Source: Lutraria lutraria (taxonomy: Eukaryota > Mollusca > Bivalvia > Venerida > Mactridae). Taken from it: a DNA stretch of 64,000 bases. The position numbers and the translations under genes were made by a program. How positions within the stretch are numbered: position 1 is the first letter of the stretch; each line of letters begins with the position of its first letter. Positions 1-12,900 of the stretch are shown here, one piece after another. Under the pieces are notes generated by a model. The model worked only from the letters and a program-made list of their open reading frames with translations, searched no databases and was not told the DNA's origin. Where the stretch lies: assembly GCA_964023205.1 (NCBI GenBank), contig OZ026843.1, positions 8,293,029-8,357,028 of the forward strand, written 5' to 3'.

Positions 1-414
1 TGCACTAATATTGTCCCAGGGAACTTGTCAAATGACTTAGTTGTGACGCACCACTTTCGTGTTCAGAGCTCTATGTTGATACCTCAGTGTTTTTTTGTAT
101 TACAAAAAAAATATATTATGTATATTAAATTTTATTGGTGAACTGTTTTAACAAACTAATGCTAACGATTCATTCTAGTATTAAGATAATTAACCACAGA
201 AGCCGTTCATATTGAACTGTTTGTACTTTGGACCGGTGGCCTTTGGTCATTATGAAATAAAATTGTATTATATTTTATTGCTTATATTTTTTCAACAAAG
301 AGAAGGCTCCAGATATGTATTTTTAGCAATTTATTAAACACTAAAATGTTCAGGATTTCTAGTAAAATGTAACTAGACTTTTACTAATATATCAATGTTA
401 TTTTGTCTTCACAG

Positions 415-2214
415 GAAGTATAGTTATAGACTTCACCCTATCTGGAAATCTGTCTACAGTCAACGAAACAGCATACAGTCTGTGTGATAGCATCTATAAC
501 AACACGGAGTATATATTTGATGGTACCACCCTGACACTGTCTCCATACTTAACAATTAATAACAATGCTTTCTATGGTGTATCATGTGGAGAAATTGTAA
601 GTGTAGGAAGATTTTCAGTATTTTTTTTCTTGATTATAGTACATGTTGTGATGCTATATTTTCCTTTGTTTATTATAGTACATAAAGTGTTTCTGTTTTT
701 TTAGTATTATATTATAGTACGTTAAACATTTAAATGGAATGATTTACAGTATTTGATGTAATGAAATAACTTCTTATATTTTGCTATGTTGTCGCTAAAG
801 GTATGTTGATGGTTATTTGACCCATGATCTTACTAAGATCCTATTTGGTTCTAAGCATCGGAAGTATTTTATTAAAAGTCTGCACTTTTGTTTATTTAGC
901 CAAGTGATGCTGATGATGATGACGACGATGATGAAAAGATGGAAGTGTATCTGATAGTCATCATAGTTTTACTCTGTCTCCTATTGGTTGCTGTGGTTAC
1001 TGTCCTATTAGTGTGGAGGCTTTGTATCAAACCAAAGACAAAAACACATGGTAAGCAAGTTAATGATTTGATTTCGATCTGAAAGCGAAATAGGAATACA
1101 TGTAAATAGTTGTTTTATACATATCGATAATAACATTAATGTACTTATTTCTTATAATGTATCTTGAATTTGTAGTAAAATTTCATGTTTATCTACTTCG
1201 ATTTTGAATTGCACGTGCAAATTTTTACTTGTGTGACTTATGAATGAAGTGATATTTTTGTACATATAAGATGAGTTGCCCCAGATCATGTGACCAAAAA
1301 CGTGTAAATGTTTACGGTACAAATAAACAATATTGAATCTTGTATTGTTTGCCTAATAAGTAAAAGATTTGTAATGAAGGTATTTGTTTTAAATGCGTAC
1401 TACTGTATAACAGAATGGTAATAGTTTGGTATTTGTTTTTCTACACGACGTCTAAACTGACACTCTGCTTTTTGTTCAGTCATTGTAAGCATGCATTCGT
1501 TCAATCTAACACTTAAAACTTTGAATTCAGATGACTTCCAATTCCTTGTCAAGGGTGAATGTGTTCAATGTCATTACATGTATTAATGTCATTTGAAATA
1601 AAGGTATTAATTGTATATATCAATCATTATTACTCAGTCAGCACAGCGGAAAAAGAACATCATTCTATTTGCATCTCATACCAATGTCATGCATGGCAAT
1701 ATTTGTTGTCATTTTAGATATGTTGACAGGAACCCATTACTCAGGGAATGTCGAACGTCCTGTAGAAGATTACCTTTTCCGCGATGAAACGTTCACAAGC
1801 ATGAAATTTAACCCAGGTCTCGCTCCAGTATCTACCAATATGTCAGCCAGCGACAAACGACCTCTATCAGCATTTTCTATGAAAATAACAGACACGGAAC
1901 CAGGAACACTTTTAAACACGAAACCTGGATACTTATCTCCACCTCCAGCTTACTACAACCCGGCTCGTCTTGTTACTCCGAAACAGGACAGGATGCGTAA
2001 GCTGCTCACGGGCCACCAGACGAACCAAAGTCCAACAACTTCTACCGGAAGTCAGTCTCCTAGAACCCTGCGTTCTCATTCTCCATTTGAAGATCGTGAG
2101 AGTCCACTACCACCAGTTGGCGAACGTCTGTATGATGGGGCTTACATTCAAACACCGGATGACAGGCCTCTGACACCAGTTCTACCAGCACCAAGCCCAA
2201 TTCCTTTTCAATAA
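415..2214 (+). CDS. PKHD1L1: Fibrocystin-L-like protein, copy A (3' end only; 5' part off window)
   Basis: Three terminal coding exons: 415-596, 900-1050 and 1718-2214 (TAA stop). Each follows a good acceptor, and the first two end in GTAAG donors. The first codes for a membrane-proximal extracellular segment with several N-glycosylation sequons. The second codes for an acidic run of Asp residues and then a single hydrophobic span followed by the basic stop-transfer KPKTKTH. The third is a 165-residue cytoplasmic tail with proline-rich motifs (SPFEDRESPLPPVGE, PAPSPIP). Exon 1 has exactly the same length (182 nt) as its counterpart in the - strand gene at 6746-6927, and the proteins are clearly homologous: about 80% identical in exon 1, higher in the span, lower in the tail. 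No earlier exon is visible in 1-414, so the rest lies to the left. For the last exon I chose the acceptor at 1717 rather than the one 12 nt downstream because it aligns codon for codon with copy B. Confident as a real gene end. Confidence 0.85.
597..899 (+). other. Intron of fibrocystin-L-like copy A
   Basis: AT-rich intron between the membrane-proximal exon and the transmembrane exon. It has a GTAAGTG donor and a TTTATTTAG acceptor. I see no other feature in it. Confidence 0.75.
1051..1717 (+). other. Intron of fibrocystin-L-like copy A
   Basis: AT-rich intron of 667 bp between the transmembrane exon and the tail exon, with donor GTAAGC and acceptor CATTTTAG. A second in-frame acceptor (TTGACAG) lies 12 nt into the following exon and could give a tail four residues shorter. 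No repeat or extra exon recognised. Confidence 0.7.
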
Positions 2215-2281
2215 TTTGTTAACACCAAAATACTGAAGTAATTATTAACATAGTGTTCGCAAATCTTCTTAAACGTATTAG

Positions 2282-2287
2282 AATAAA
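2282..2287 (+). terminator. Poly(A) signal of fibrocystin-L-like copy A
   Basis: Canonical AATAAA 68 bp after the TAA stop at 2214, in a U-rich context. It predicts a very short 3'UTR ending near 2300-2310. Confidence 0.6.
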
Positions 2288-2559
2288 TTCACACAATTCG
2301 TGTATGTAATAGTCATAGGTTTTCAGGCTCTTTTTCCTCTTGGTGATCTTTTCCTCTGGTATTCAACAATCGACGAGTGATGACAATCAACCTGTCTCGT
2401 TTTGTTTCACATATCTTTTTTATTTATACATGTTGTACATTACTTCCATTCTATTAATGTTAGTTATTTTTCCTGCAAGGCATCAACTGATGCTGGAACA
2501 TTTAGTGATAGCATTGTCGGTCCGGATGAGCGGATGAGGTTAAGCACAGCTGCGTCCGC

Positions 2560-2580
2560 GGGGGGGGGGGGGGGGGGGGG
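2560..2580. repeat. Homopolymer G tract (21 bp)
   Basis: Uninterrupted run of G between the two tail-to-tail fibrocystin-L genes. Tracts like this are prone to sequencing and assembly error, so the exact length is uncertain. Confidence 0.9.
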
Positions 2581-3365
2581 CATATGCGTTAATTAAACGC
2601 AGTTTTTTTTTTCATATTCATACTGTGATACGAAAGGCGACTGTGATATTTTTGATAATTTGTTGATTTCGTTGTTATCTTTATTTCCAACAATAGTAAA
2701 CCAGAACGGTTTATATTCAAAGACGGTTTACTGAGACATTCCTGCTATGGTAGTTTACGTGACAACCATTTTATTATGTTTTTTTATTATAATGTCTCAC
2801 AATGAAATATACTTAACAGCTTTAAAAACGCGCGTTTGATCACATGAATCTATCATTTGATTTAATTTGATTGCATTTAAAAGGACACTGAAAAACAAAT
2901 AACTTATCAATTTCCAGTACATTCATTGATAAATCAATTCCTTCCAGTTAAACTTTCGCTTTCTATACCATTTTAAATAGGAAAGTGTAGAATGTCAAAT
3001 GAGTGTTACATGTCAGTCGATAAAATGCAAATGATTTAAACACATGCATTTTAAAGCTGTTAAGAGAATGCTATTACCATACATCTATAATAATTGTTTC
3101 ACAAGAAATCAATCTTTACTAAAATATTTCTTAAGAGAATTCTAGAATATTGTTTATCACATGTTAAGTTTATATTTCAGCTGTGATGTTTAGACTGTGA
3201 TAAAGAAGAAAAAAAAAGAAACTTTATAAATTTGGGCCTATATTTGTTTATCTACAGATGCTTGATAAAAAATGTCGATATTTATTTATTGTGTTTTATT
3301 GTCAAACCTGTCTAATCTTTACTGTCATTAAAGCATTCTTGAAAAACAAGCGGTTTCATTATTTG

Positions 3366-3461
3366 AACTTGGAATATTATATGTTGGAATATCATATGTT
3401 GGAATATTATATGTTGGAATATTTTATCATACTACAACAACAACACACACACACACACAAT
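3366..3461. repeat. 15-bp tandem repeat followed by a CA microsatellite
   Basis: The unit TTGGAATATTATATG is repeated nearly four times from about 3369 to 3424 with one base change. It is followed after a short spacer by a (CA)n run at about 3441-3459. Confidence 0.8.
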
Positions 3462-3774
3462 TAATACCTAAGTGACTCGAGTCCGCGTGATTCTTGAAAT
3501 ACTGTAGGTGTACCTAATACCTATTTTTTGGCGTAATATGTTTTTTCAAGACAATCAAAACCTTAGAAATCTCCCCACCCCTGATATATAACCCACATGT
3601 TTTGATTACGAAAATAAATATATATGACAAAAAAATGTTTTTGTCGTCGCCACACTAAATAAGTTTGAACAACAGCAGATCATCCCAACTCAAACATTGC
3701 CAACATTGAAAAAAACATTACGCAACATTTTCATTTCATTACGGATAAAATCTCAATTACACCCGATGGACACG

Positions 3775-4240
3775 ACGCCTAAGACTCAAGTGAATATCGA
3801 ACCGAAATGATAGCTTAACATGGTTAAATAACGCAATGTTCATATTATAGCCAACGTGAAGCCCGTCAAATATCTACTATCGCCGTGAAAATCAAATGAA
3901 AAATGATCAACTTAAACACTGGCAACATTCTCATCCCTACTGACGGATGTTGGACAGGTTGACTTGACGTCCTATATCTACCTGAAGCCCAAGACTCGAG
4001 TGAAAATCAAACTAAAATTATAGCTTCCATAATTAAAAGTAATGCAATTCTATCCACTTAAAGCCTGTCATTTCTCTAAAGCTACTGTGAAAAATCAAAC
4101 CAAAAATGGTCAACTGAAATACTGAAAACGAAGTGAAAAATTCTCATTCCTAGTCATGAATTTACTTTATGCCTATCATTTGTCTTAATGCAAGGAGAAA
4201 AACAAACCAGAAATAATCAACGGAAACACTGACAATATTT
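3775..4240. repeat. Degenerate tandem array, period about 104 bp
   Basis: The phrase GTGAAAATCAAAC...AAAAATGATCAACT-like recurs with variation at about 3793, 3888, 3996, 4087 and 4194. Alternate units share further sequence: units near 3785 and 3994 carry GACTC(A/G)AGTGAA and ATAGCTT; units near 3889, 4090 and 4195 carry a CAAC..AAACACTG..AA tail. This suggests an old dimeric unit of about 208 bp. The family is unknown to me. Confidence 0.5.
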
Positions 4241-5169
4241 TTTTGCGGGCATCTAAAAAGCACGTCCGATCTACCAAACCATCTTTAAAATAATGCAAAT
4301 TTCCCAGTGTGGAAACAATTTTCAATATTGTATTTGTAAACGTTAGAAGCTCGTCTCGAGTAGGCACCCATATGGTAATCAGGGCTAGTAACTTTAGCGG
4401 CAATTGTTAGGCCAGGCCCTATACATAGCACATTTTCTATACATAAAAAAAACAACACCGCTGCTCTTTTTGCCTATGTTTTGTTTTGGTTTATACGAAA
4501 ATTTCACAATGTCAGTAATTCAGTCGGTAGAAAATCAAGTTTGGCTAGCAGCAGCAAAATCATAAAATGAACGATGTTATAGTGTGCCACTAATGCAGCT
4601 GATTATATACAACAAAATTCCTATAATTCGTCTATAAAAATAACCATGTAGTTTTGTCCTTCACGCTTATGCAAAATGAAAAATGTATTTTCCCACCAAA
4701 TGACAAATCTATACTTTTATAGTGCCAACTTCAAGCATGTAAGTTTCCAGTCAGAAGTCATTTTCTCGTTTAGTCGTTATGGCCATTTTGACAATACTGT
4801 GTGTATATTTGTAACATTAAATTGTTTTGTTCTTGTATGATTTACTTCAACTGTTTAACGCGGTTAATGAGCTATGTCGTGTGTCACTGACGTTCTTTTA
4901 TGATGTACATCAAAATATTTTAAGATAGTGTGCTTCATTTTTCTACATTTCTTTCGGAGTTGTCAAAGAATTCAGATCTTAATTGTGTAAGTTTACATAA
5001 TAGGGTAAAATTCCATATCAACTAAAAGCAGTTAATTGGCTTCTAGTGCTGCAATATGTTGTTGTGTTCAGTTATGACAAGATTTAATTATCTTACTGCT
5101 TCATTAATATCTTTTAACATAGTTAGGCCATTGAAATAAAGAAATAACACGATTTCAGATCATTGCGTT

Positions 5170-5175
5170 TTTATT
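5170..5175 (-). terminator. Poly(A) signal of fibrocystin-L copy B
   Basis: AATAAA on the - strand, about 220 bp after the stop codon at 5394-5396. It is the first canonical signal downstream of the stop. Confidence 0.5.
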
Positions 5176-5393
5176 TAAATATATAAAGAACCAAGACAGT
5201 TATCCTAAAAACCAGTACGTGTATAATCCATTACAACATGTCACGTGGACAATTATAAAATCAATCATATAAAAAACAGGAAAAAGTAAAATATAATTTA
5301 TCACAGATAATGGTATGAATTACAGATTACATAATTATCACAAATAGGAATCACAGATTAACAGATACATAGATAGATAGAAGTATTCAGTTG

Positions 5394-6927
5394 TTATATG
5401 TCACTTAATAGAGAGTCATCAGAATATGGAATTGGGCTTGGTGCTGGCATGACTGGAGTCACGGATCTATTCTCCGGTGTTTTGATGTAGGCTCCATAAT
5501 ACAGGTTTTCACCAACAGGGGGCAAAGGGCTTCCCTGATCTTCAAATGGCGAAATCGATCGTGTATGCGGAGACCCGCTTCCACGTGTTGATGACGGACT
5601 GGGGTTTCTACTATGGTTGGTTATCAGTTGTTGATGGTTCCTGAATTGCTTTGAGGCAACACTCAGGCATGCTGGGTTATAGTAAGGCGGTGATTCTGAA
5701 TTATAATCGGGCTTGAATGAGCTAGGTGATTCAAAATCAGTCACTTTTACGGAAAATCCCGACAACGGACGTTTCTCATCGACTGACATATCTGTTGCTG
5801 TTGGAGCACGGCCAGTGTTGAATTGTAGGCTTGTAAATGTTTCCCCACGGAAAAGATAGTCTTCTACAGAACGATTGTTGCTGTCCGCGTAACAATGTGT
5901 CCCACCGAATGATCCTGAAATTGCAGAAACAAATGTAACAAAATGAGTACATTGCAAGTTGCATCACTATATTACTAAATATGCAGTGACTATTATAATT
6001 AAAGCATATGCATAGTTGTTTGCTATTACATATTATGAATCAATACATTTTCAAATGACCATCAATGCAACACAAAATAAGGTTAACAGTAAACACAATA
6101 ACGTAATCGCTTTCCTTGGAAATACGCATTTAATCAAGTATTTGTTTTACATTTGTGACTTCAGGAGATTCACAGAATTATAAATTAGGTCAATTAGTTA
6201 ATGCTTATATCGTAGAAAATACCTCTCTTAATTACTGATATATTATAATAATAAAAATGGTCTGTTGTCAGTGTACTGACGTATTCCAGGAAAACGTAAA
6301 TATCTTAACCTAATTAGATTAACGAAATTTTAACATTTTTCCCAGAAATTTTAACATTTTCCCCAGAAAGTTTTCCTCTTGCTTTAAGTCAATGTGTTTT
6401 CTGTCCTGGACTAAATACATATTTTGCTTACCATGTGTTTTTGTCTTTGGTTTAATACAAAACTTCCAAACTATGAGAACAGTTATCACTACTACTATTA
6501 GGAGACAGAGTAAAACTATGATGACTATCAAATACACTTCCATCTTTTCATCATCGTCGTCATCATCACTTGGCTAAAATAAAAGATTATAAACATTAAA
6601 TAATAGACCCATTTTATTAAACATACTAAAGAGTGAACAAAAAGGAAAATATACACAATATAAGTATATCATATGCGTATATTAATCATACAACAATATA
6701 CACTTAATAAAATCAAACAGCAAGTATAAACAACAAATGGCTTACTATTTCTCCACAGGAAACTCCATAGAAAGTGTCATTGTTGATTGCCATGTAAGGA
6801 GACAGTGTCAGGGTGTTACCATTAAATGTATACTCCGTGTTGTTATAGATGCTATCACACAGACTGTATGCTGTATCGTTGACAGTAGACATATTTCCAG
6901 ATAAGATGAAGTTCACAACTATACTAC
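5394..6927 (-). other. Copy B exons 54-56: membrane-proximal domain, span and cytoplasmic tail
   Basis: Exons 6746-6927, 6432-6573 and 5394-5914 (TAA stop at 5394-5396). Exon 54 is 182 nt, as in copy A. Exon 55 codes for PSD, six Asp, then the span (VYLIVIIVLLCLLIVVVITV...) and stop-transfer basic residues. Exon 56 gives a 173-residue tail with SVEDYLFRGETFTS, SPPYYNPA, SPLPPVGENLYYGAYI and PAPSPIP, ending DDSLLSDI. Copy A lacks the final SDDSLLSDI. Confidence 0.85.
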
Positions 6928-9900
6928 CTGTATTTAAAAGAAATTCAAAATCAATTAAATTTTCTAATACTTTTTCTCTGACTGATAGGACGCAAAAGTG
7001 ATCATACAACGATATTAGACTGATACATTTCTATACTTTATATTATACTTTATACTTAAACTTCATATACATATACACTTAAGACTAAAGTTTGTAATGT
7101 TAGACATACCTTCATAAATAGATCCAACCCGTAGTTGTACATCTGGCCACATGTTGGCGTACTCGTTCAGAATAGTTTGTTCAAACTCATTTTGCTCGTC
7201 TATTGTTGGGAGCATTGTGTTGAAATCAACGTCGAATTTCACCTTTAAATACGTTATAAATGATAATTAGTCTCGTAAAAGAACTTCAAATAAGACAAAT
7301 TGTTATTCTAAAAACATAATATCGGTTACAGTTAAAACCATCAATCTTTTAAAAAATCATGATCACACTGATGGACACAAAAGTGTATTACTTGCTGGTC
7401 TGCATAATCATACCATAACTAAAACAATAAAAGTACCTTGATGTCATATTCCTCCTCTATTGTCATTCCAACATGAGCTGGGTTCTTTATAATAATTTTC
7501 TGATTGAGGGTAAGGTTAAAGTCTGGTGGGTTCGAAACAGCCCGGAACTGTATGTAGTACATGCCAAATCCCGTAAAATAAAGAGACGGAAACAGAGCAC
7601 GGCCTGTGGCCACATCAAAGGAAGCAGTGAGAGAAGCGCCATCTAAGGTAGAATGCGGAGAAATTCCAAGTAGTTGGGCTTCCACAGTCCATGTATGTTG
7701 CTGAAACGATATGAAATAATTCAATTCTATTCTAACGCATACATTTATATAACATTCGATTTGAACCTAAACATTTTGCACGCAAAAGAAACACATTTAA
7801 GTAAGATATATACCAGGACAGACGAGAGGCATAGAATTTAGTGATATTGATTTAGAGACATACGAACAAAATGAGTTTTATTCAAACAAAGGACAAACCA
7901 AACATTACGTTAAAAAGCTTTTAGACGATCAAGCTTGTGTTGATAAAAACAAGGTAACTTACTCTCCATGCAATATCTGTTATAACTTCATCCGTATTTT
8001 CATCAAGTAGATCCAAAGTGACAGTGAACTGTCCATTTTGTAGAATATCACCGCTTGTCGTGTCAAAGACACGAATCTTCAATGGTCTCCCCGGAACATT
8101 AAAAGCATCAGACGAAAGAGTAAAATTTGCAGCCTCTAGTGGGTATGTAATATTAAAATCTAAAATATAATCATTGCCCATGTGTGTGAGAGCAAGATCT
8201 GTAAAGTTGAACCATCCATTGGAAGCATTGACTGTTAATGTACCATTTAAGACGTTAGATGGATGACCAGTTCCGTCCCGCACACTGACCGTCATCTGCC
8301 AGGGGTATTCTGAGGTACCGAGGATAGCAATCACATCATTCTGAAACAAAATAATCATAAATCATATCTATACGTTGTTATATACTGTTAAAGCATAACA
8401 TACAAGTCCTGATAGCACAAGATAAATATACGTCATGTCAATATAATTGTTACATACATAACTGTCGACAGAGAGATATTTGGTCAGGCGAACTAAATAA
8501 CTTGACGCTTTGAGAATATTTTCCAATTTGCTATAATCTAAGATCCGAACATGTCCAATAGACAAACATCTCATCAAAATAAGTAATTAAAACTTACAGC
8601 GATATCTGCAGCTCTGACTTTAGGTTGTGTTCTCAAAGGAACCCCTTCATACTCTATTTCTGGCTCTTGATAGAAGAATAAACGGTCAGGTGATGAGGTC
8701 TCATAAACAACTGAGGCAACTGTTGGATCTTCAGATGGTAACTCTACTGACTCACAACCACCAGTCACATTTAGTGTTTCAGATATATTGCCGACCTGGC
8801 ATTCATTGACCAGGTCAGAGGCAATATTAACAAGAGAGTCAAAATCTATGGAGTCGGAAATGGTTGAATTAAGATCTGGAAATGAAGATATTTTACAATA
8901 AATCAATTAATGCGCTCGTTATGTTATATATTACCATATCATAAATCATTCCAATATACACAATGTAAGTAAAATACTTTTACAGAACATATTTATTGCA
9001 CATCAAACTTTAGTCATAAATTCAAGTAACTATTATTTGCATTCTTGTTCATACCTGATGACGGTTCATTGCCAATTTCTATCTGTAGAGTCACGCCATC
9101 TGTAGACCTTTTTCGACGACGATTATTGCTTTCACTAATAACATTTACGATCCTCACTTTCGTCAACGGAATGTTGAGGAAAGCTGCCAAGTTCTCGACG
9201 ATATTGTCTCCAAAGAATTCACTGACAGACAGTGCTGGGATTCCAAATGAAACAATTATGCTTTCTGATGTGACAACATCTATTCGTTCAGGACCTTTAA
9301 TGATGACAGTCAATTCTCCTCGGTCTTTATCGTAGTAGTTGGTACCCGTACCGTTTTCAATCTGAGGTTCATATTCATTTCCTGAGTAATAAAGTAAAGG
9401 AAAAAATTGTAACACATTCAAAATATATTGAGTTTGATATATTTATACTACCATTCATCATACAGACTAAATCCTGTACATTTATAAATCATTATCAGTT
9501 CAAGCTCAGTTTAAGTGCAATTCATGTTATTAATGATATTCATGCTCGATGTAATAATAAAACTAATGCTTCCTGTTTGTCATGAAATGAATAAGTTAAT
9601 AACAAAAAAAATCATTAACTGAATTAAACTTAGACAATGCTTTTGGCTTACACGACATCGTATCTACTAACCTTTTGGCATAGTGATTATATACCGCCCG
9701 TTGCTGTCAATCCTGGCGTTTGTTGCAATTTGAAATACACCATCCACGAACACATCCAATCTGTTAGGTCTTGAGTACCACACTGTAAGTTTTATGCCTT
9801 CGTCTGGATCTACATTCAACAATCTATAACGCATATTTTTCGGTGTGGTGCTGGTAAAATGCACTAAGTATTCTTCGTCTGAAAAGTAAACAAATACAGT

Positions 9901-12900
9901 TACCTATAGTATGACTATTATTTTGATCTTCGTAGAAAATGTAGTTGGATTGTATTCATTCCAATATGTCAGTTAATTTAATCATATTAATGAAGTGTTA
10001 AAGTACCACTTACCAGTGGCGACAAGGGCTTGGAAGGTTGATATTCTCTTTCGGCAAGTATATCCACTACACCAACCATGGTCCTGGGGTCCATTTATCA
10101 AGTCAATATAACCATTGCCAAGTATAGCAACAGGAGAAAGTCTTCTTGTCTCAGTATCAGAGTCCATACTTTCTATTACCAACACTTCGTAATTCAAATC
10201 ATCGTAACATTCGTAAGCGTTCCATGACGTTTTAAAAGTACAGTTGTCATTCCGAATAATTCCTTGAAGGGAAGAATGGTAAAGGTTATTTCATAAAATG
10301 AATGCATTCAATTGCAATATATAAAAATGTTGACATACACCGATACTAGTAATAATAATACAGAATAGCATCTTATGAAATACATTTTTATTATATACGA
10401 TGTAAAGCATATCTGTGAACCAAATGTAGATGAATTGTAAAACATTTGCAGGAATTCGACCAACCTACCTTTATTAGGAGCTAAGGTATCGTAAGGTATA
10501 CGGGTTCCATTCAACATAGTCACCATCTCCTTTGGGATTCTATAATCTCCTAGGCCACGTCTTGAGTCTCCATTCCATTCATACTCAGATTGTGAAATAA
10601 CTGTCCCAACGTGTCCTAAGAAAGTCCCGTCAAGATCTTTAAATAAAGTCTTCTTTTTTCCATCACAATCCATATCAACACAATCTGCTGAATTAATTTT
10701 CCTGAAATTCAAAAGGTTCTATATGCACAAACATGTTTTATCAACAATGATTATGTTGTATATACTAGTACGCTGTTTGATAGATAAAGTTTATTATGTT
10801 TTAAACATTGAATATTATTATACTCTTCTAATAAGAATCCGCTTAATGTTTGCATATAAAAAATAGCTTACCCTAAATTAGGTCTATGGTAAACCATTTT
10901 GTTGGTATTGTCAACCTCTATGAATTTAACATCTGACGATTCGATCGGATGTTGTCCATCATCATGCCCGGCGTTTGTAGATATACCAAAATTGCTGCTA
11001 CATGTTGCACTGGAGTACTTGGCAAATGTAACATCATTGAGAACTGTCATGCCTCCAATAGCGTTATAATTCATACTATTAATAAATGGTTTTATCGGAG
11101 CATTGTTACTACCAGAATTAAAAGTGGGAATAACAAGACCAACCATACCTCCGGATGGTGGTAAACTAGGTCTGGAATTACCAGACAGTTCATAATTGTC
11201 ATCACCAGATTGAGGTTTGTCAGCTTCGCAGTCAAACGAAGTTGTTTGCCCAACGAATGTAGTGTTCGTCACAATAACAGTTTTATTGGCATATTTGTGA
11301 CTCAATGAAGCTGGTGAGTATATTATAGCCATTAAACCATTCTTGTTTTCTATCAGCAGATTATTTTCGGAAACAAAATCCGGTGGATCTTGGAAATAAA
11401 TTCCACAATCATGCGTTTTCCAAGCGGTGAAGCCAGATACTTTTGCACAGTCTAGATTTGGAGTATCACCTGGCAGGTTAACAACACCAAGAACATTAGC
11501 AAACAATTTGTTGTTAACATATCTACCACTGTAATCATCACAATCTAATGCTGGTACGTGATAGGCGATTCTCTCTGAACCAGTAACTAGATTGTCCAAC
11601 AATATCAGCTCATCAGCATTAATTGCTTCAATGCCAGCATCCCAATTTGGATTGAATGTTTCATAGCGGTCCTGATAGCTTGCCCTTGCAATGACTAGCG
11701 CCACAAGATTGTGTACAAGTCGTGTGTCATTAGAACTTGTTCTCAAACCTTAAATATATAAATAAAACAAAAAATATACCTTTGTTCACGGTTTGACACC
11801 AATAAAAAAGTTTACGTCGTATTATTCGGAAATGCATTGCTCAATGAAATGAAACATAGGTAATTATTAGAATACATGCATAACTAAATAAAATTGATGT
11901 TCTTAGATGTATATTGTATATTCTTCCAAAACTTCGATGCAAGATTGAATTAGATGATTTAAGCGCGCCATACACCTGCTAAAGAAGTTAATTTAAACTC
12001 ACCATGTCCGACAGTGCCAAACACAACATTTTCAGATATCTCCAAACTACCGATACCAAATGCTCCTACAGCTGTGTTGAAACCGTTATGGAAGGAACAT
12101 TTTGTAACAATTGATGGTTTAACATTGCTGACGGTTCCCACGGCAACAAATGAAACTGAAAATCTTGGATCGTATTCTTCAGTGAACCCCTCTTGGCCAG
12201 TGTGATAAAACTCTACATTCGACAGTCTGGCATATCCTGCGGATTACAAAAGCAAATACATGATACACTTTCATTTCGTATTCAAAATTATGGTATTCTT
12301 TCATTTACGTAGGGAAACTCGATAAATATCATTTTTACATCAGGAACGAAATAAAGACAGTAGCGAAAAAAGTTGACACTAAAACAGATATTTCGGTTTC
12401 TACTAGGGATGTCAATTCGTCAAGATTTTACTAATCGGTTAATCGTTCGTTCATACGAACGATTAATCGATTAACCGTATGTTAATTGTACGAAGTGCTT
12501 ATAAATATGAATTGTCACAAGTTTCCGCGACACTGACGTATTACACGAAATGCGATAATTATATGTGTATATTTATCAATATATTTACAACAGAAATGTG
12601 ATGTTTGTATGTTCTTATCCATTTTCCGTTTAGATAATATTAATGATCAATTACACATAACATTATATGGCAACTAATTAAATAGTAATTTAACAAAAGA
12701 GTAGATTACGTCATGCTTGTTTCATACTCAGTTTTGATCAGGTTATAATTGGAACATTATGCTGAATTATGATTTGTGTTTAATTGTGATCCCAATTCTT
12801 CCTTTAATTCGTCTACCTATAACGTTTCGTTATGGTTTTTCTTGTTCATCACTTCTGCGTCTAAAATACGTCCAAACAGACGATTTTTTACGATAGTTTA

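Larger units (their letters stand above)
2215..5393. other. Intergenic interval between the tail-to-tail fibrocystin-L genes
   Basis: About 3.2 kb holding both 3'UTRs (ends near 2300 and near 5150). I find no convincing coding exon. It contains the G tract, a 15-bp tandem repeat and CA run near 3369-3460, and a degenerate array of about 104-bp units from 3780 to 4240. The short open frames at 2340-2596, 3258-3464 and 4185-4403 have no family features and look like chance. Confidence 0.6.

Noticed and set aside
1..414. Further fibrocystin-L exon upstream in copy A
   Set aside because: No sequence resembling the preceding copy B exon (VKFDVDFNTMLPT) is found before 415; it must lie outside the window.
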